This document shows, in pieces, positions 16,075 through 24,825 of a stretch of 58,784 nt of DNA (position 1 is its first letter; each line of letters begins with the position of its first letter). The position numbers and the translations under genes were made by a program. The stretch lies in assembly GCA_902601865.1 (NCBI GenBank), contig CACKOX010000007.1, positions 1 to 58,784 of the forward strand. The letters run 5' to 3'. The DNA is from an uncultured Alphaproteobacteria bacterium (GTDB lineage: Bacteria > Pseudomonadota > Alphaproteobacteria > HIMB59). Under the pieces are notes generated by a model, which saw only the letters and a list, made by a program, of their open reading frames with translations, was not told where the DNA came from and searched no databases.

Positions 16075-17093
16075 ACCCACCCATGTAATTCGTTTTCTAA
16101 CAACGAAGTGAGTAGGAGTATATGATCTTCTCGATCATTTAGACAAGGAATATATCCAAATTCCTTTCCACCATTTTCCATAAATATTTCTCTATTTTCT
16201 TCATTAAGCTCTTCTATAGTTTCGAGACAGTCTGAGGAAAAAGCAGGACTAATAACATGAATATGGTCTGTGCCATTTTTTGCCAAGCTCTCAATTGTTT
16301 TATCTGTGTATGGTTGAAGCCACTCTGCTGGTCCAAATCTTGATTGGAATGTGGTCATATAATTTTCTTCTGGTAAACCCATGGCCTCGGCTACTAATCT
16401 AGAAGTTTTTCTACAAAAACAATGATATGGGTCTCCTTTATCTAAATATTTTTTTGGTACACCATGATAGCTAAATAAGATTTTTTTAGGTTTATCATTT
16501 TTAGTCCAGAACTCTTCAATACTATTTTTTAGAGCTCTTATGTACAGTTCATGCTCGTAATAACCTCCAATAAAACGAAGAGAAGGCACCCAACGCCAAT
16601 TTTGTAATTCTTCTGCAACCGCATCAAATGTTGATCCTGTTGTAGCTGCACAATATTGAGGATATAAAGGTAGAACAATTATACGATCACAATTTTGATT
16701 ACGTAAGTTATTTAAACCTTTAGAAATACTTGGATTACCGTAGCGCATTCCAATATCAAATACTATATTTCCATATTTCTTACTAATTACATTTTTAATT
16801 TTATTTAACTGTGACTTAGTGTGATAAAGAAGAGGAGAGCCATTTTCAGTCCAAACAGATTTATAATTTTTAGCAGACTTTGCAGGTCGAGTATTTAAAA
16901 CAATACCGTTAAGTATAGGCCACCAAATAGCTTTTGGTGTTTCTATAACACGTTGATCTGAGAGAAATTGTTTAAGGTAAGTTTTTAAAGAGGATTTAGT
17001 TGGTTCGTCTGGTGTTCCCAAATTTGTAATCAAAATACCTGTCTTCAAACCAGATCCATGAACATAGAGTTTATTACCTTTAAAAGAAGCCAT
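16071..17093 (-). CDS. hemH: Ferrochelatase
   Basis: Inserts Fe2+ into protoporphyrin IX, the last haem step. 340 residues, normal length. Seen: GILITNLGTPDEPT at the N-terminus, LSDQRVIETPKAIWWPIL, PLYPQYCAATTGSTFDAV, the catalytic-His segment ILFSYHGVPKKYLDKGDPY, FQSRFGPAEWLQPYTD, and the acidic metal-path Glu in CLETIEELN. No C-terminal 2Fe-2S cysteine cluster is obvious. It follows hemE by 9 bases and overlaps hemF by 4. Confidence 0.96.
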   Translation of the reverse strand: MASFKGNKLYVHGSGLKTGILITNLGTPDEPTKSSLKTYLKQFLSDQRVIETPKAIWWPILNGIVLNTRPAKSAKNYKSVWTENGSPLLYHTKSQLNKIKNVISKKYGNIVFDIGMRYGNPSISKGLNNLRNQNCDRIIVLPLYPQYCAATTGSTFDAVAEELQNWRWVPSLRFIGGYYEHELYIRALKNSIEEFWTKNDKPKKILFSYHGVPKKYLDKGDPYHCFCRKTSRLVAEAMGLPEENYMTTFQSRFGPAEWLQPYTDKTIESLAKNGTDHIHVISPAFSSDCLETIEELNEENREIFMENGGKEFGYIPCLNDREDHILLLTSLLENELHGWV

Positions 17094-17102
17094 TGAAAAA
17101 CA

Positions 17103-18128
17103 TTACGATTTTTGTGATAACTTAGTTCTTATCTTTTCTATAAATAGGTGAACATTAGCCTCAGGTGTAGTTTTTTTTACACCATGATCTAGGCTAGCTA
17201 TCCAACCTGACCTGTGCGACACGTCAATTTGTATACACTTTTCTAAATACTCATCGATGATATTAGAAAAAGCTTTTGAATCTTCCATAGCCAGTAAATT
17301 ATTAGAAAAATTTCCTTGTAAAGATAAATGTGTTTTTGGTAATTCACTAAATATGTCCAAATTGGATCCAAGTACTGTTAGTTTTAAATTTTCTAATCTT
17401 TGCAATTTACTTAATTTACTTTGAGAAATTCCTTTTGTGAAATAACCGATTTTATTGGGATAACTATCTGCAATCTTTTTTATAAACGGAATTACTAATT
17501 TATCAAATTCTTCGTCATTAAGATTATTAGCTTCTGTATCAAAAATCATTAATAGATCTATGTCACTTTGAAACTGAATTTGGATATTTTTATGTATTAA
17601 CTCTTCTAAGATTGGTAGGGTTTGTTGAAATAATGTTTCTGATACAGGATTATTTCTGATTGCAAAATGGTATAAAGTTAAAGGTCCTCCAGTAAAACCA
17701 ATTAAGGATTTATCATTTGGTAATTCATTTCTAATAAGATTGAGTGATTTGCTTTGAAATTCCATAAAACTATCAAATTCATCAATATTAAACTCTGATA
17801 TCATTTTAGAATTTAAATTTCTTTCAAAAATAGGACCGGGTTTAAATTTTAAGCCCATCCCTAAATAATCTAAAGGAAAAAGTATATCGCTGAATAGTAT
17901 TGCAGCATCAAAGTCAAACTCAGCTATAGGTCCTAGAGTCACTTCACAAGCAAGCTCAGGCTCTTTGCATAATTGCTCAAAAGAATATTTTTCTTTTAAA
18001 GTTCTATAGTGCTTATGGTATCGACCAGCTTGTCTCATCAGCCAAATAGGGGGTACTTCTTGCTCTTCTTTATTTAAAGCATTGTGAAATTTTTTGTTAT
18101 AAGTATTTTGCAATATCTCTTGCTCCAT
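17103..18128 (-). CDS. hemE: Uroporphyrinogen decarboxylase
   Basis: Converts uroporphyrinogen III to coproporphyrinogen III. 341 residues, normal. The active-site region PPIWLMRQAGRYHKHYR is unmistakable, followed by DFDAAILFSDILFPLDYLGM, the GFTGGPLTLYHF segment and the C-terminal LDHGVKKTTPEANVHLFIE. The start ATG at 18128 lies inside the end of hemB (32-base overlap in another frame), so hemE translation is coupled to hemB. The middle region is more divergent than the ends. Confidence 0.95.
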   Translation of the reverse strand: MEQEILQNTYNKKFHNALNKEEQEVPPIWLMRQAGRYHKHYRTLKEKYSFEQLCKEPELACEVTLGPIAEFDFDAAILFSDILFPLDYLGMGLKFKPGPIFERNLNSKMISEFNIDEFDSFMEFQSKSLNLIRNELPNDKSLIGFTGGPLTLYHFAIRNNPVSETLFQQTLPILEELIHKNIQIQFQSDIDLLMIFDTEANNLNDEEFDKLVIPFIKKIADSYPNKIGYFTKGISQSKLSKLQRLENLKLTVLGSNLDIFSELPKTHLSLQGNFSNNLLAMEDSKAFSNIIDEYLEKCIQIDVSHRSGWIASLDHGVKKTTPEANVHLFIEKIRTKLSQKS

Positions 18129-19020
18129 AAGTAATAATAAAATCTGACTGTGCTCTTTTGAAGACCACCAAAGACTCTCTTAGTAAATCAATATAGTTGC
18201 CAAAATTAGCTTTACTAAGCATCTGCAAACTAGCAAATTCACCACTTACTTGGAACGCCCCGGTAGGAAGTAGTGTTTCTTTTTTTATATCTCCAATTAA
18301 ATCAATTGATGTCATTCCAGGTTTAACCATTAAATAATTTGCTCCTTGTGCAGCATTATTAATAGAACTATTGATTGCCTTTTTTTTGTCTGCAACCGGC
18401 AACTGGTATGATGACCGATCAAAACCTTTAGGTGATGATTTTGCTACATCTCTAAACGGACCGTAAAAATGACTTTTAAATTTTGTTGAGTAACTCATAA
18501 TCTGCGAATTAGAAAATCCATTTTGTGTAAAGATCTTTCTCAAGTATTTTGTTGTGTTTTTCATCATATCACTTGGTGCAATTATATCTGCTCCAGCCTC
18601 AAGATATGTATTTGCCGCTAATCCTAAGGAGTAATGAGTTTTAGTAAGATCGATAGATTTTTGATGAGTAATTCCACAATGTCCATCATGTGTAATAGAA
18701 CACAGGCACGTATCTATGAGCAATACTATATCTTTGCCAAAATATTTTTTAATTTTTCTAATGACCTCGTAGTGAAAGCTAAAATCTTCAGGATTTTTTT
18801 GTTTTTGAAGAGGAACAATAAACAAAAGAATGTTATTTATACCCCTCTTAAGATCTTTCTCAATAGCCTTAATGACAGCAGAAGATGACCAACTTCTATT
18901 ATCACCTAATCCTTTAATTTTTTTTGAGTCATTAACTTTTTGGTCTACAAAAAAAGGCTGTATCAACATTTTCTTTTTAATCGAATTTGATCGATCTATA
19001 GGGAAATAATTTTTAATCAT
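18097..19020 (-). CDS. hemB: Porphobilinogen synthase (delta-aminolevulinate dehydratase)
   Basis: Condenses two ALA molecules to porphobilinogen. 307 residues, about 20 shorter than usual, mainly at the N-terminus. The Schiff-base lysines are K180 (SYSTKFKSHFYGP) and K233 (LMVKPGM). The zinc-site cysteines are all present: C105, C107 and C115 in DTCLCSITHDGHCG; many proteobacterial HemB use an Asp-rich magnesium version instead. The usual TSHGH reads THDGH here. Its start overlaps the hemC stop by four bases. Confidence 0.95.
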   Translation of the reverse strand: MIKNYFPIDRSNSIKKKMLIQPFFVDQKVNDSKKIKGLGDNRSWSSSAVIKAIEKDLKRGINNILLFIVPLQKQKNPEDFSFHYEVIRKIKKYFGKDIVLLIDTCLCSITHDGHCGITHQKSIDLTKTHYSLGLAANTYLEAGADIIAPSDMMKNTTKYLRKIFTQNGFSNSQIMSYSTKFKSHFYGPFRDVAKSSPKGFDRSSYQLPVADKKKAINSSINNAAQGANYLMVKPGMTSIDLIGDIKKETLLPTGAFQVSGEFASLQMLSKANFGNYIDLLRESLVVFKRAQSDFIITYGARDIAKYL

Positions 19021-20495
19021 TTAAGTTCAAATTTTTTAAAATCTTCATATGTAAGATATATGTTTAATTGATTTTTAGGAATAAATTTAGAAATTTGAAT
19101 ATAAGTTTGTCCAGGACCGCATGCATTACGTTTATTCATTATTTCTGGCCTGAGCTGTATAGCCATCTTGAAAGCAGAAAAGCTCATCCAATAAAAGCTC
19201 TCAGCAATAAATAAATTATCAATCGTAGTATCGTTAATAAGAGGGGTTAGACTGTAATGAGATATTATAGGAAATTTACTTTTTAAATTATTTTCCTTGT
19301 ATGTTAGTTTGTAAGTACAGTTCTGATTGCCTTTGTAAACGTTTTCAATTTCACGGTAATTTTCTCCAAAACCATCCAGAGATGAATTTACAAGAATACC
19401 TTTTTTATTTATTTTTTTCCAAGTAGTGACACCAGAAGTAATAAGATTTGATACAGTTTTTAAAGTCCCAAATTCTTTAAAGTCTGCTCTAGTTGCTAGA
19501 ATATTTTTATTCTTTAGAGTTTTGCTAAATTTATGCAAATCTCTCCTGAACATCTGATATTTAGAGATGTTTGAAGGAAATATATTTTTTACTTTTCTTA
19601 CACGCTTACTATTGAGATATTTTTTTTCATAAAAATATTTTTTTATTTGAGTGTCCTTACCTCGAGCAAATAGAATCTTTTCATTTAAAACATTTTCAAT
19701 TGTTACCCCTATGTCTAGATTGCAACCCCCTCCCCACTTGTATAAATATTTTCTCTCCTTGTAACAATCTTCAGAAGTGGGCATATGATTAATTTTTTCT
19801 AAAATTTTTTTAATTTTTTCATCATCATTCCTGAATTCTAAAGCAATACATCCCTGAGCTGCGGCGCTTGGAAATTCAGAAATTGGTAAAATAACCTTTT
19901 CAAACATTTCAAAATTAAATCTAAAATTTTTATATTCTTTCTTGTCAATTTTTTGGCCGTATTTTAAAATTCTGTCTATAGCAGCTTTTGCTATAAATAA
20001 TCCATCCTCCTTAGAGGAATTTAAAACTTTTTCTAATCTTGAAGGAACATTACCTCTAATTTGAATTGATTTTAATTCCTGAAATGGAAGGAATTCCTTT
20101 AATTTTTTTAAATAATATTTTCTTCTTGGTGAAGATGTTCCTATTACTAATTTTCTTTTATTTAATGATGATCTTTTTATTAGAATAATATCTCTTGGAT
20201 CATCTCTTTTAAGACAAACAAAAGAAGTTTTATTGAGATTTTTAACAGGCAGGTCTTTGTATGAATGAACTACAACATCTGCCTCTTTTAAAACTAATTT
20301 CTTTGAGAGAGAATTTGTAAATATTCCAAAACCATGCTGCTCCCAAGCCTTTGCTGAAAGATCCTTATCACCTACACTAGATGAGTAATGAATATCGATT
20401 AAATTTTTTTTAATCTTATTAATTTCTATTTTTGCTATATGTGTTTGAATTTTAGCTAGAAAACTTTTTCTTGATAATAGAACTATTTTTTTCAT
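19017..20495 (-). CDS. hemC: Hydroxymethylbilane synthase with C-terminal extension (possible HemD domain)
   Basis: Polymerises four porphobilinogens. With the ATG at 20495 (MKKIVLLSRKS, the family start) it has about 492 residues against ~310 for HemC alone; ATGs at 20510 and 20531 would only add N-terminal residues. The HemC part shows DLSAKAWEQHGFGIFT, HSYKDLP, IGTSSPRRK, QIRGNVPSRL, SAAAQGCIALE and the dipyrromethane-cofactor Cys in WGGGCNLDIGV. The last ~180 residues (from about RDLHKFSK) have TSGVTTWKKINKKGILVNSS, GFGE, then AESFYWMSFSAFKMA and ACGPGQTYIQISKF, which loosely recall the second half of uroporphyrinogen-III synthase. First gene of the haem operon; no separate hemD is visible. 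Confidence 0.88.
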   Translation of the reverse strand: MKKIVLLSRKSFLAKIQTHIAKIEINKIKKNLIDIHYSSSVGDKDLSAKAWEQHGFGIFTNSLSKKLVLKEADVVVHSYKDLPVKNLNKTSFVCLKRDDPRDIILIKRSSLNKRKLVIGTSSPRRKYYLKKLKEFLPFQELKSIQIRGNVPSRLEKVLNSSKEDGLFIAKAAIDRILKYGQKIDKKEYKNFRFNFEMFEKVILPISEFPSAAAQGCIALEFRNDDEKIKKILEKINHMPTSEDCYKERKYLYKWGGGCNLDIGVTIENVLNEKILFARGKDTQIKKYFYEKKYLNSKRVRKVKNIFPSNISKYQMFRRDLHKFSKTLKNKNILATRADFKEFGTLKTVSNLITSGVTTWKKINKKGILVNSSLDGFGENYREIENVYKGNQNCTYKLTYKENNLKSKFPIISHYSLTPLINDTTIDNLFIAESFYWMSFSAFKMAIQLRPEIMNKRNACGPGQTYIQISKFIPKNQLNIYLTYEDFKKFELK

Positions 20496-20611
20496 ATCAT
20501 ATGATGACATTAAGAAATAACAAATAATCAACCTTAATACAATTTAAGCGAGACTTAATGGTCAATATGTACTTAATTAAAAATATGTTATAGCTAGTCA
20601 TTATTCAAAAG

Positions 20612-21289
20612 ATGAGCCAGAAATCAGTTTTAATTGTTGGTGCAGGATCAGGTCTAAGTGCCTCATTAGCTAGAATCTTTCACTCAAAAGGTATGAAAAT
20701 TGCTCTAGCTGCAAGAAATATTGAAAAACTTAGCTCTTTAAAACAAGAGACTGATGCTTTGGTTTTTAAGTGTGACTCAACTGAAAATAAAAGTGTTCAT
20801 GATTTATTTTCACAAACTGACTCAACTATTGGTACCCCAGAAATCGTTATATACAATCCATCTCTTAGAATAGTTAAACCTTTTGTAGAATATGACCCAG
20901 ACGAGATGCTTCAATCAATAAAAGTAAATAGCTACGGGGCATTCTTAGTAGCGCATGAATCAGCAAAAAGAATGATTAAATCAGGACAAGGAAATATTTT
21001 TTTTACAGGCTCGTCTGCAAGCATTAAAGGATTTGCTAAATCTGCATCTTTTGCAATTGGCAAGTTTGGATTAAGAGGCTTAGCTCAATCATTGGCTAGG
21101 GAATTACACCCACATAATATACACATTGGTCATTTTGTGATTGATGGAGGAATTGGCAGAGAACCAATTGGAAATTATCAAATGATACACCCTGATGAAA
21201 TTGCAAAACAATACTTTAACTTTTACCAACAAGATAAAAAAGCCTGGTCTTGGGAAATTGAAATTAGAACTAATACTGAAAAATTTTAG
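20612..21289 (+). CDS. SDR-family oxidoreductase with Phe at the catalytic Tyr position
   Basis: Short-chain dehydrogenase/reductase, 225 residues. The cofactor-binding motif is GAGSGLSASLA (10-20) and the catalytic Ser is in FTGSSAS (134-135). The YxxxK pair reads FAIGK, so F147 replaces the catalytic Tyr while K151 stays. The C-terminal HPHNIHIGHFVIDGGI is typical of a subgroup often annotated glucose/ribitol-type dehydrogenase. It is divergent from hemC and followed by the LLM gene after 9 bases. Substrate unknown; the Phe suggests altered or no redox activity. Confidence 0.87.
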   Translation: MSQKSVLIVGAGSGLSASLARIFHSKGMKIALAARNIEKLSSLKQETDALVFKCDSTENKSVHDLFSQTDSTIGTPEIVIYNPSLRIVKPFVEYDPDEMLQSIKVNSYGAFLVAHESAKRMIKSGQGNIFFTGSSASIKGFAKSASFAIGKFGLRGLAQSLARELHPHNIHIGHFVIDGGIGREPIGNYQMIHPDEIAKQYFNFYQQDKKAWSWEIEIRTNTEKF

Positions 21290-21298
21290 AAGAATACT

Positions 21299-22318
21299 TT
21301 GGAAATAGGTATAGACAGTTTTGCTGATAAAAGAGAAGGATCAGATAGTGTCAAAGCGATAAATAATGTCATTGATAGAATTATTTTTGCTGATGAGGTT
21401 GGTTTAAATTCATTTGGAATAGGCGAGCACCACCGAAAAGAATTTTTAGACTCTTCTCCATTCATGATTTTATCTGCAGCTGCTGCAAAAACAAAAAAAA
21501 TAAAGTTGATAAGCGCAGTAACTGTTCTAAGTGCAGCAGATCCTGTTCGTGTATTTCAAAATTTATCTACTCTTGACTTAATATCTGGTGGTAGAGCAGA
21601 AATGGTTGCAGGTAGAGGGTCATTTTCTGAAGCATTTCCTCTATTTGGTTTAGATTTTAAAGATTATGACGATTTATTTATTGAAAAACTTAATTTGCTT
21701 CTGAATATAAGAGAAAACGAATTTGTTAGTTGGTCTGGTAAATTTAGACCCCCAATAAATAATTTACCTGTTTACCCAAGACCTATTCAAAATCCAGTAC
21801 CAATCTGGTTAGGTGTTGGTGGGACCCCTCAATCTTTTGCAAGAGCTGGATCAATGGGCTTGCCTTTAATGATTGCAATTATCGGGGGTAATACTCACCG
21901 TTTCAAACCTTTGGTAGATATTTATAGGCAAGCTGGTAAAGAAGCTGGACATCCTCCTGAAAAACTTTCTGTGGGACTTCATTCATTAGGCTATGTTGCA
22001 AATAGTATGGATGAGGCAATTAATTTGTATTATGAGGGTTACTATAAAATGTTTACAAAAATTGGAAAAGAAAGAGGCTGGGGCCCTGTCACTAGAGATC
22101 AATTTGATAATCAGATAGGTCCATTAGGTGCAATAGTCTTAGGAGATCCTGATCAAGTAGCGAAAAAAATTATTAGACATAGCGAAGCTCTTGGAGGAAT
22201 TGATAGATTCCAATTTCAAATGGATATTGCTGATATTACTCATGAAAATTTAATTAAATCCATTGAACTTATTGGCAAAGAGGTAATTCCTAAGATAAAT
22301 AGGACAAAAAGCCCCTAA
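21299..22318 (+). CDS. LLM-class flavin-dependent oxidoreductase
   Basis: Luciferase-like (bacterial luciferase/F420 superfamily) TIM-barrel monooxygenase or reductase, 339 residues. Start is TTG at 21299, giving the family N-terminus MEIGIDSFADKREG. Other marks: FGIGEHHRKEF, VTVLSAADPVRVFQNLSTLD, GRAEMVAGRGSF and PVPIWLGVGGTPQSFARA. It sits 9 bases after the SDR gene and 63 before hemA. The likely flavin user is FMN; substrate is unknown, and alkane- or nitrile-type monooxygenases as well as reductases share this look. Confidence 0.88.
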   Translation: MEIGIDSFADKREGSDSVKAINNVIDRIIFADEVGLNSFGIGEHHRKEFLDSSPFMILSAAAAKTKKIKLISAVTVLSAADPVRVFQNLSTLDLISGGRAEMVAGRGSFSEAFPLFGLDFKDYDDLFIEKLNLLLNIRENEFVSWSGKFRPPINNLPVYPRPIQNPVPIWLGVGGTPQSFARAGSMGLPLMIAIIGGNTHRFKPLVDIYRQAGKEAGHPPEKLSVGLHSLGYVANSMDEAINLYYEGYYKMFTKIGKERGWGPVTRDQFDNQIGPLGAIVLGDPDQVAKKIIRHSEALGGIDRFQFQMDIADITHENLIKSIELIGKEVIPKINRTKSP

Positions 22319-22381
22319 ATATAAGCTTTATGCGTCTTTATTGCAGTATCTTTTAGAATAGTAAAAAATACATTAATATTT

Positions 22382-23653
22382 GTGAAAAACCATAATTGGA
22401 AGTCTAATTATTTAAGTACCCTTCAATCTGAAATTGATAAAATTAAAGACGAAGGTCATTACAGAGTATTTAATAATATTGAGAGAAAAGCTGGACAATT
22501 TCCTAAAGCTACAAGACATAGTGGCAATGGCCAAACAGAAGAAATAGATGTTTGGTGCTCAAATGATTATTTGGGTATGAGTCAAAATAAAAATGTTATC
22601 TCCGCAATGCAGTCTGCTGCAGAAAAGCTGGGTGCAGGTAGCGGCGGGACAAGAAACATATCAGGCACAACAAATTTTCATATACAGTTAGAAAAAGAAA
22701 TTGCACTTTTACATAAAAAGGAGAGAGCTTTAGCATTTAACTCTGGCTATAGTGCCAATGAATCAGCTCTTAAGTCAATTATCTCAGCTTTTGATAATTG
22801 TCTAGTTTTAAGTGATGAACTCAATCACGCTTCACTTATAGAAGGTATTCGAACTAGTAAAAAAGAAAAAGCAATTTATAGACATAACGATGTAAAACAC
22901 CTTAAAGATATTTTGAAAGGTGTTGATTTTATGCGACCTAAAATTATTGTTTTAGAATCTGTCTACTCCATGGAAGCTGATTTTGCACCACTAGAAGATA
23001 TCATTCAAGTTGCTCAAGATAATGGAGCACTAATTTATTTGGATGAGGTCCATGCAGTGGGCTTATACGGTCCCAATGCAGCAGGTGTTGCTGATCAAAG
23101 AGGCTTAGCCGAACATATTGATATAATCAATGGTACTTTAGCAAAGGCTTTCGGGCTAGCAGGCGGATATATAGCTTCAACTGAGACCATAATTGATTTT
23201 GTCAGAAGCTTCTCAAAAGGATTTATTTTTACAACTTCTATGTGCCCTGCAGTTGCTGCTGGAAGTTTAGAAAGCATTAGACAAGTAAAGAAAAGTAATG
23301 AAATTCGATCTACATTTTTTGAGAATGTTGATTTCGTTAAAAAAGAGCTTCGATCCGCAGGAATACCTTTTTTAGACTCAGGTTCTCATATAATACCTGT
23401 CTTAATTGGAGATAGTAAATTGTGTAAAGAAATTAGTGATTTTCTTTTAAACGAACACCAAGTTTACGTTCAACCAATAAATTATCCTACTGTTCCAAAA
23501 GGAACTGAAAGAATTCGAATAACCCCAACTCCATGTCACGACCCAGAGTCCACTGAAAAATTTGTGGATGCTTTAAAAGATGCTTGGTTCAAATTTATGC
23601 CTCAGTTATCCAAATTTGAAAATCAATTTACTAATAAAACCAAAGCTGTTTAA
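22382..23653 (+). CDS. hemA: 5-aminolevulinate synthase
   Basis: PLP enzyme joining glycine and succinyl-CoA to give ALA, the first step of the C4 haem pathway used by alphaproteobacteria and mitochondria. 423 residues; GTG start at 22382. Seen: VWCSNDYLGMSQN, GAGSGGTRNISGTTNFH, LSDELNHASLIEGIR, IYLDEVHAVGLYG, and the PLP lysine K255 in NGTLAKAFGLAGGYIA. The C-terminal NYPTVPKGTERIRITPTP is also diagnostic. With the minus-strand operon only 2 kb away, all haem steps except a stand-alone HemD lie within 9 kb. Confidence 0.97.
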   Translation: MKNHNWKSNYLSTLQSEIDKIKDEGHYRVFNNIERKAGQFPKATRHSGNGQTEEIDVWCSNDYLGMSQNKNVISAMQSAAEKLGAGSGGTRNISGTTNFHIQLEKEIALLHKKERALAFNSGYSANESALKSIISAFDNCLVLSDELNHASLIEGIRTSKKEKAIYRHNDVKHLKDILKGVDFMRPKIIVLESVYSMEADFAPLEDIIQVAQDNGALIYLDEVHAVGLYGPNAAGVADQRGLAEHIDIINGTLAKAFGLAGGYIASTETIIDFVRSFSKGFIFTTSMCPAVAAGSLESIRQVKKSNEIRSTFFENVDFVKKELRSAGIPFLDSGSHIIPVLIGDSKLCKEISDFLLNEHQVYVQPINYPTVPKGTERIRITPTPCHDPESTEKFVDALKDAWFKFMPQLSKFENQFTNKTKAV

Positions 23654-23697
23654 ACACCATATTTGATCAACTCCTATATATGTTATAAAACATAATA

Positions 23698-24561
23698 ATG
23701 CGAGTCATTGCATTTTATAGCTTTTTTGATATTTCCAATCCTAAAAAATTAAAAGAAGAAATAAATTTATTCTTTATTTTGAAAAAAATAAAAGGATCAA
23801 TTCTCGTTAGCAAAGAAGGCCTTAATGGAACAATTACTGTTACTCAAAAAAAAGAAAAAAATACAATTAATTATTTAATCTCATTGGGCGTTTTAAATGA
23901 AAATATCAAAATATCTAATTATAATGGCCAGGAAATATTTAAGGAATTTAAGATAAAACTTAAAAATGAAATTGTAACTTCTGATTTTGGATTAAAAATT
24001 TCTGAGATTAAACAAAGTAAATTCATACAACCAAATGATTGGGATAAATTTATTCATAAAAAAGATGTAAAAATTATTGATACAAGAAATAATTATGAGT
24101 ATAAAATTGGACATTTTAAAAATGCCATAAATCCTAAAATCGACACATTTAAAGAGTTTAATGAATATATAAAAACAAATAAGGACCAATTTCAAAATAA
24201 AAAAGTAGCGATCTATTGCACAGGAGGGATTAGATGTGAAAAAGCTGGGCCCTTAATGGAAAGATACGGAATAGATACTTACCAACTTAAAGGAGGTATT
24301 TTAAAATATTTTGAACAAACTAATTCAGAATTATGGAATGGAGAATGTTTTGTTTTTGATTATCGAGTTTCACTGACCAAAGAACTTTCAAAAGGAATAA
24401 GTAAGCTTTGTTATGGCTGTAATACGCCCTTGACAATTAAAGAGACAAAATCACCAAAATATGAAAAAGGATTTACTTGCCCTGTTTGTTTTGACAATAT
24501 GACAGAAAAAAAGAGACGTTCTCTCAAAGACAAGCGAGAACATTGGAAAAAAGTCTTTTAA
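23698..24561 (+). CDS. trhO: tRNA uridine(34) hydroxylase TrhO (rhodanese family)
   Basis: Oxygen-dependent hydroxylation of U34 in tRNAs on the way to 5-carboxymethoxy- or methoxyuridine. 287 residues. An N-terminal ferredoxin-like domain (GSILVSKEGLNGTITV) is followed by the rhodanese domain with active Cys174 in YCTGGIRCEKA, and a C-terminal Cys-rich part (CYGCNT...CPVC). The promoter-like TTGATC (23663-23668) and TATAAA (23684-23689, 8 bases before the ATG) suggest its own transcript with a very short leader. Formerly YceA/UPF0176. Confidence 0.92.
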   Translation: MRVIAFYSFFDISNPKKLKEEINLFFILKKIKGSILVSKEGLNGTITVTQKKEKNTINYLISLGVLNENIKISNYNGQEIFKEFKIKLKNEIVTSDFGLKISEIKQSKFIQPNDWDKFIHKKDVKIIDTRNNYEYKIGHFKNAINPKIDTFKEFNEYIKTNKDQFQNKKVAIYCTGGIRCEKAGPLMERYGIDTYQLKGGILKYFEQTNSELWNGECFVFDYRVSLTKELSKGISKLCYGCNTPLTIKETKSPKYEKGFTCPVCFDNMTEKKRRSLKDKREHWKKVF

Positions 24562-24578
24562 TTTTTCTAATATCAATC

Positions 24579-24606
24579 TTGACCAAATTTAAAATTAGTT
24601 TATTTT
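24579..24606 (+). promoter_or_regulatory. Promoter of rpmG giving a leaderless transcript
   Basis: TTGACC at 24579-24584, 16-base spacer, TATTTT at 24601-24606, then exactly 6 bases to the rpmG ATG at 24613. No Shine-Dalgarno is present, so transcription should start at or next to the A of the ATG. This is the best-formed promoter I noticed in the window. Confidence 0.65.
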
Positions 24607-24612
24607 ACGCCA

Positions 24613-24807
24613 ATGGCTAAAAAGTCCACTTATCAGTTAAAACAGTTGATACCTGAAGAAAAACCAGAAACTGGTACAAAATATATTGTACGTAAGCCCA
24701 CAAAGGGTTTAAAAGTTTCTGACAAACTTCGTCAAAGAAAGTATGACCCTGTCTTGAAACAACATGTTTGGTTTGTTGAAAAGAAAATGCCTCCTCATAG
24801 TAAATAA
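24613..24807 (+). CDS. rpmG: 50S ribosomal protein bL33
   Basis: 64 residues, a little longer than the typical 55. The conserved C-terminal half is clear: TGTKYIVRKP (family TGxxYxxxKN), then LRQRKYDPVLKQHVWFVEKK (family LxxRKYDPxxRKHVxFxExK). No zinc-binding cysteines, so it is the Zn-independent form. It is expressed from a well-formed promoter 6 bases upstream and is followed after 18 bases by the photolyase reading frame. Confidence 0.88.
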   Translation: MAKKSTYQLKQLIPEEKPETGTKYIVRKPTKGLKVSDKLRQRKYDPVLKQHVWFVEKKMPPHSK

Positions 24808-24825
24808 TTTTGTTATTCTCTAACT

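Noticed and set aside
20496..20531. N-terminal extension of hemC from the ATG at 20531
   Set aside because: The extra 12 residues are hydrophobic and outside the family; MKKIVLLSRKS at 20495 is the standard HemC start.
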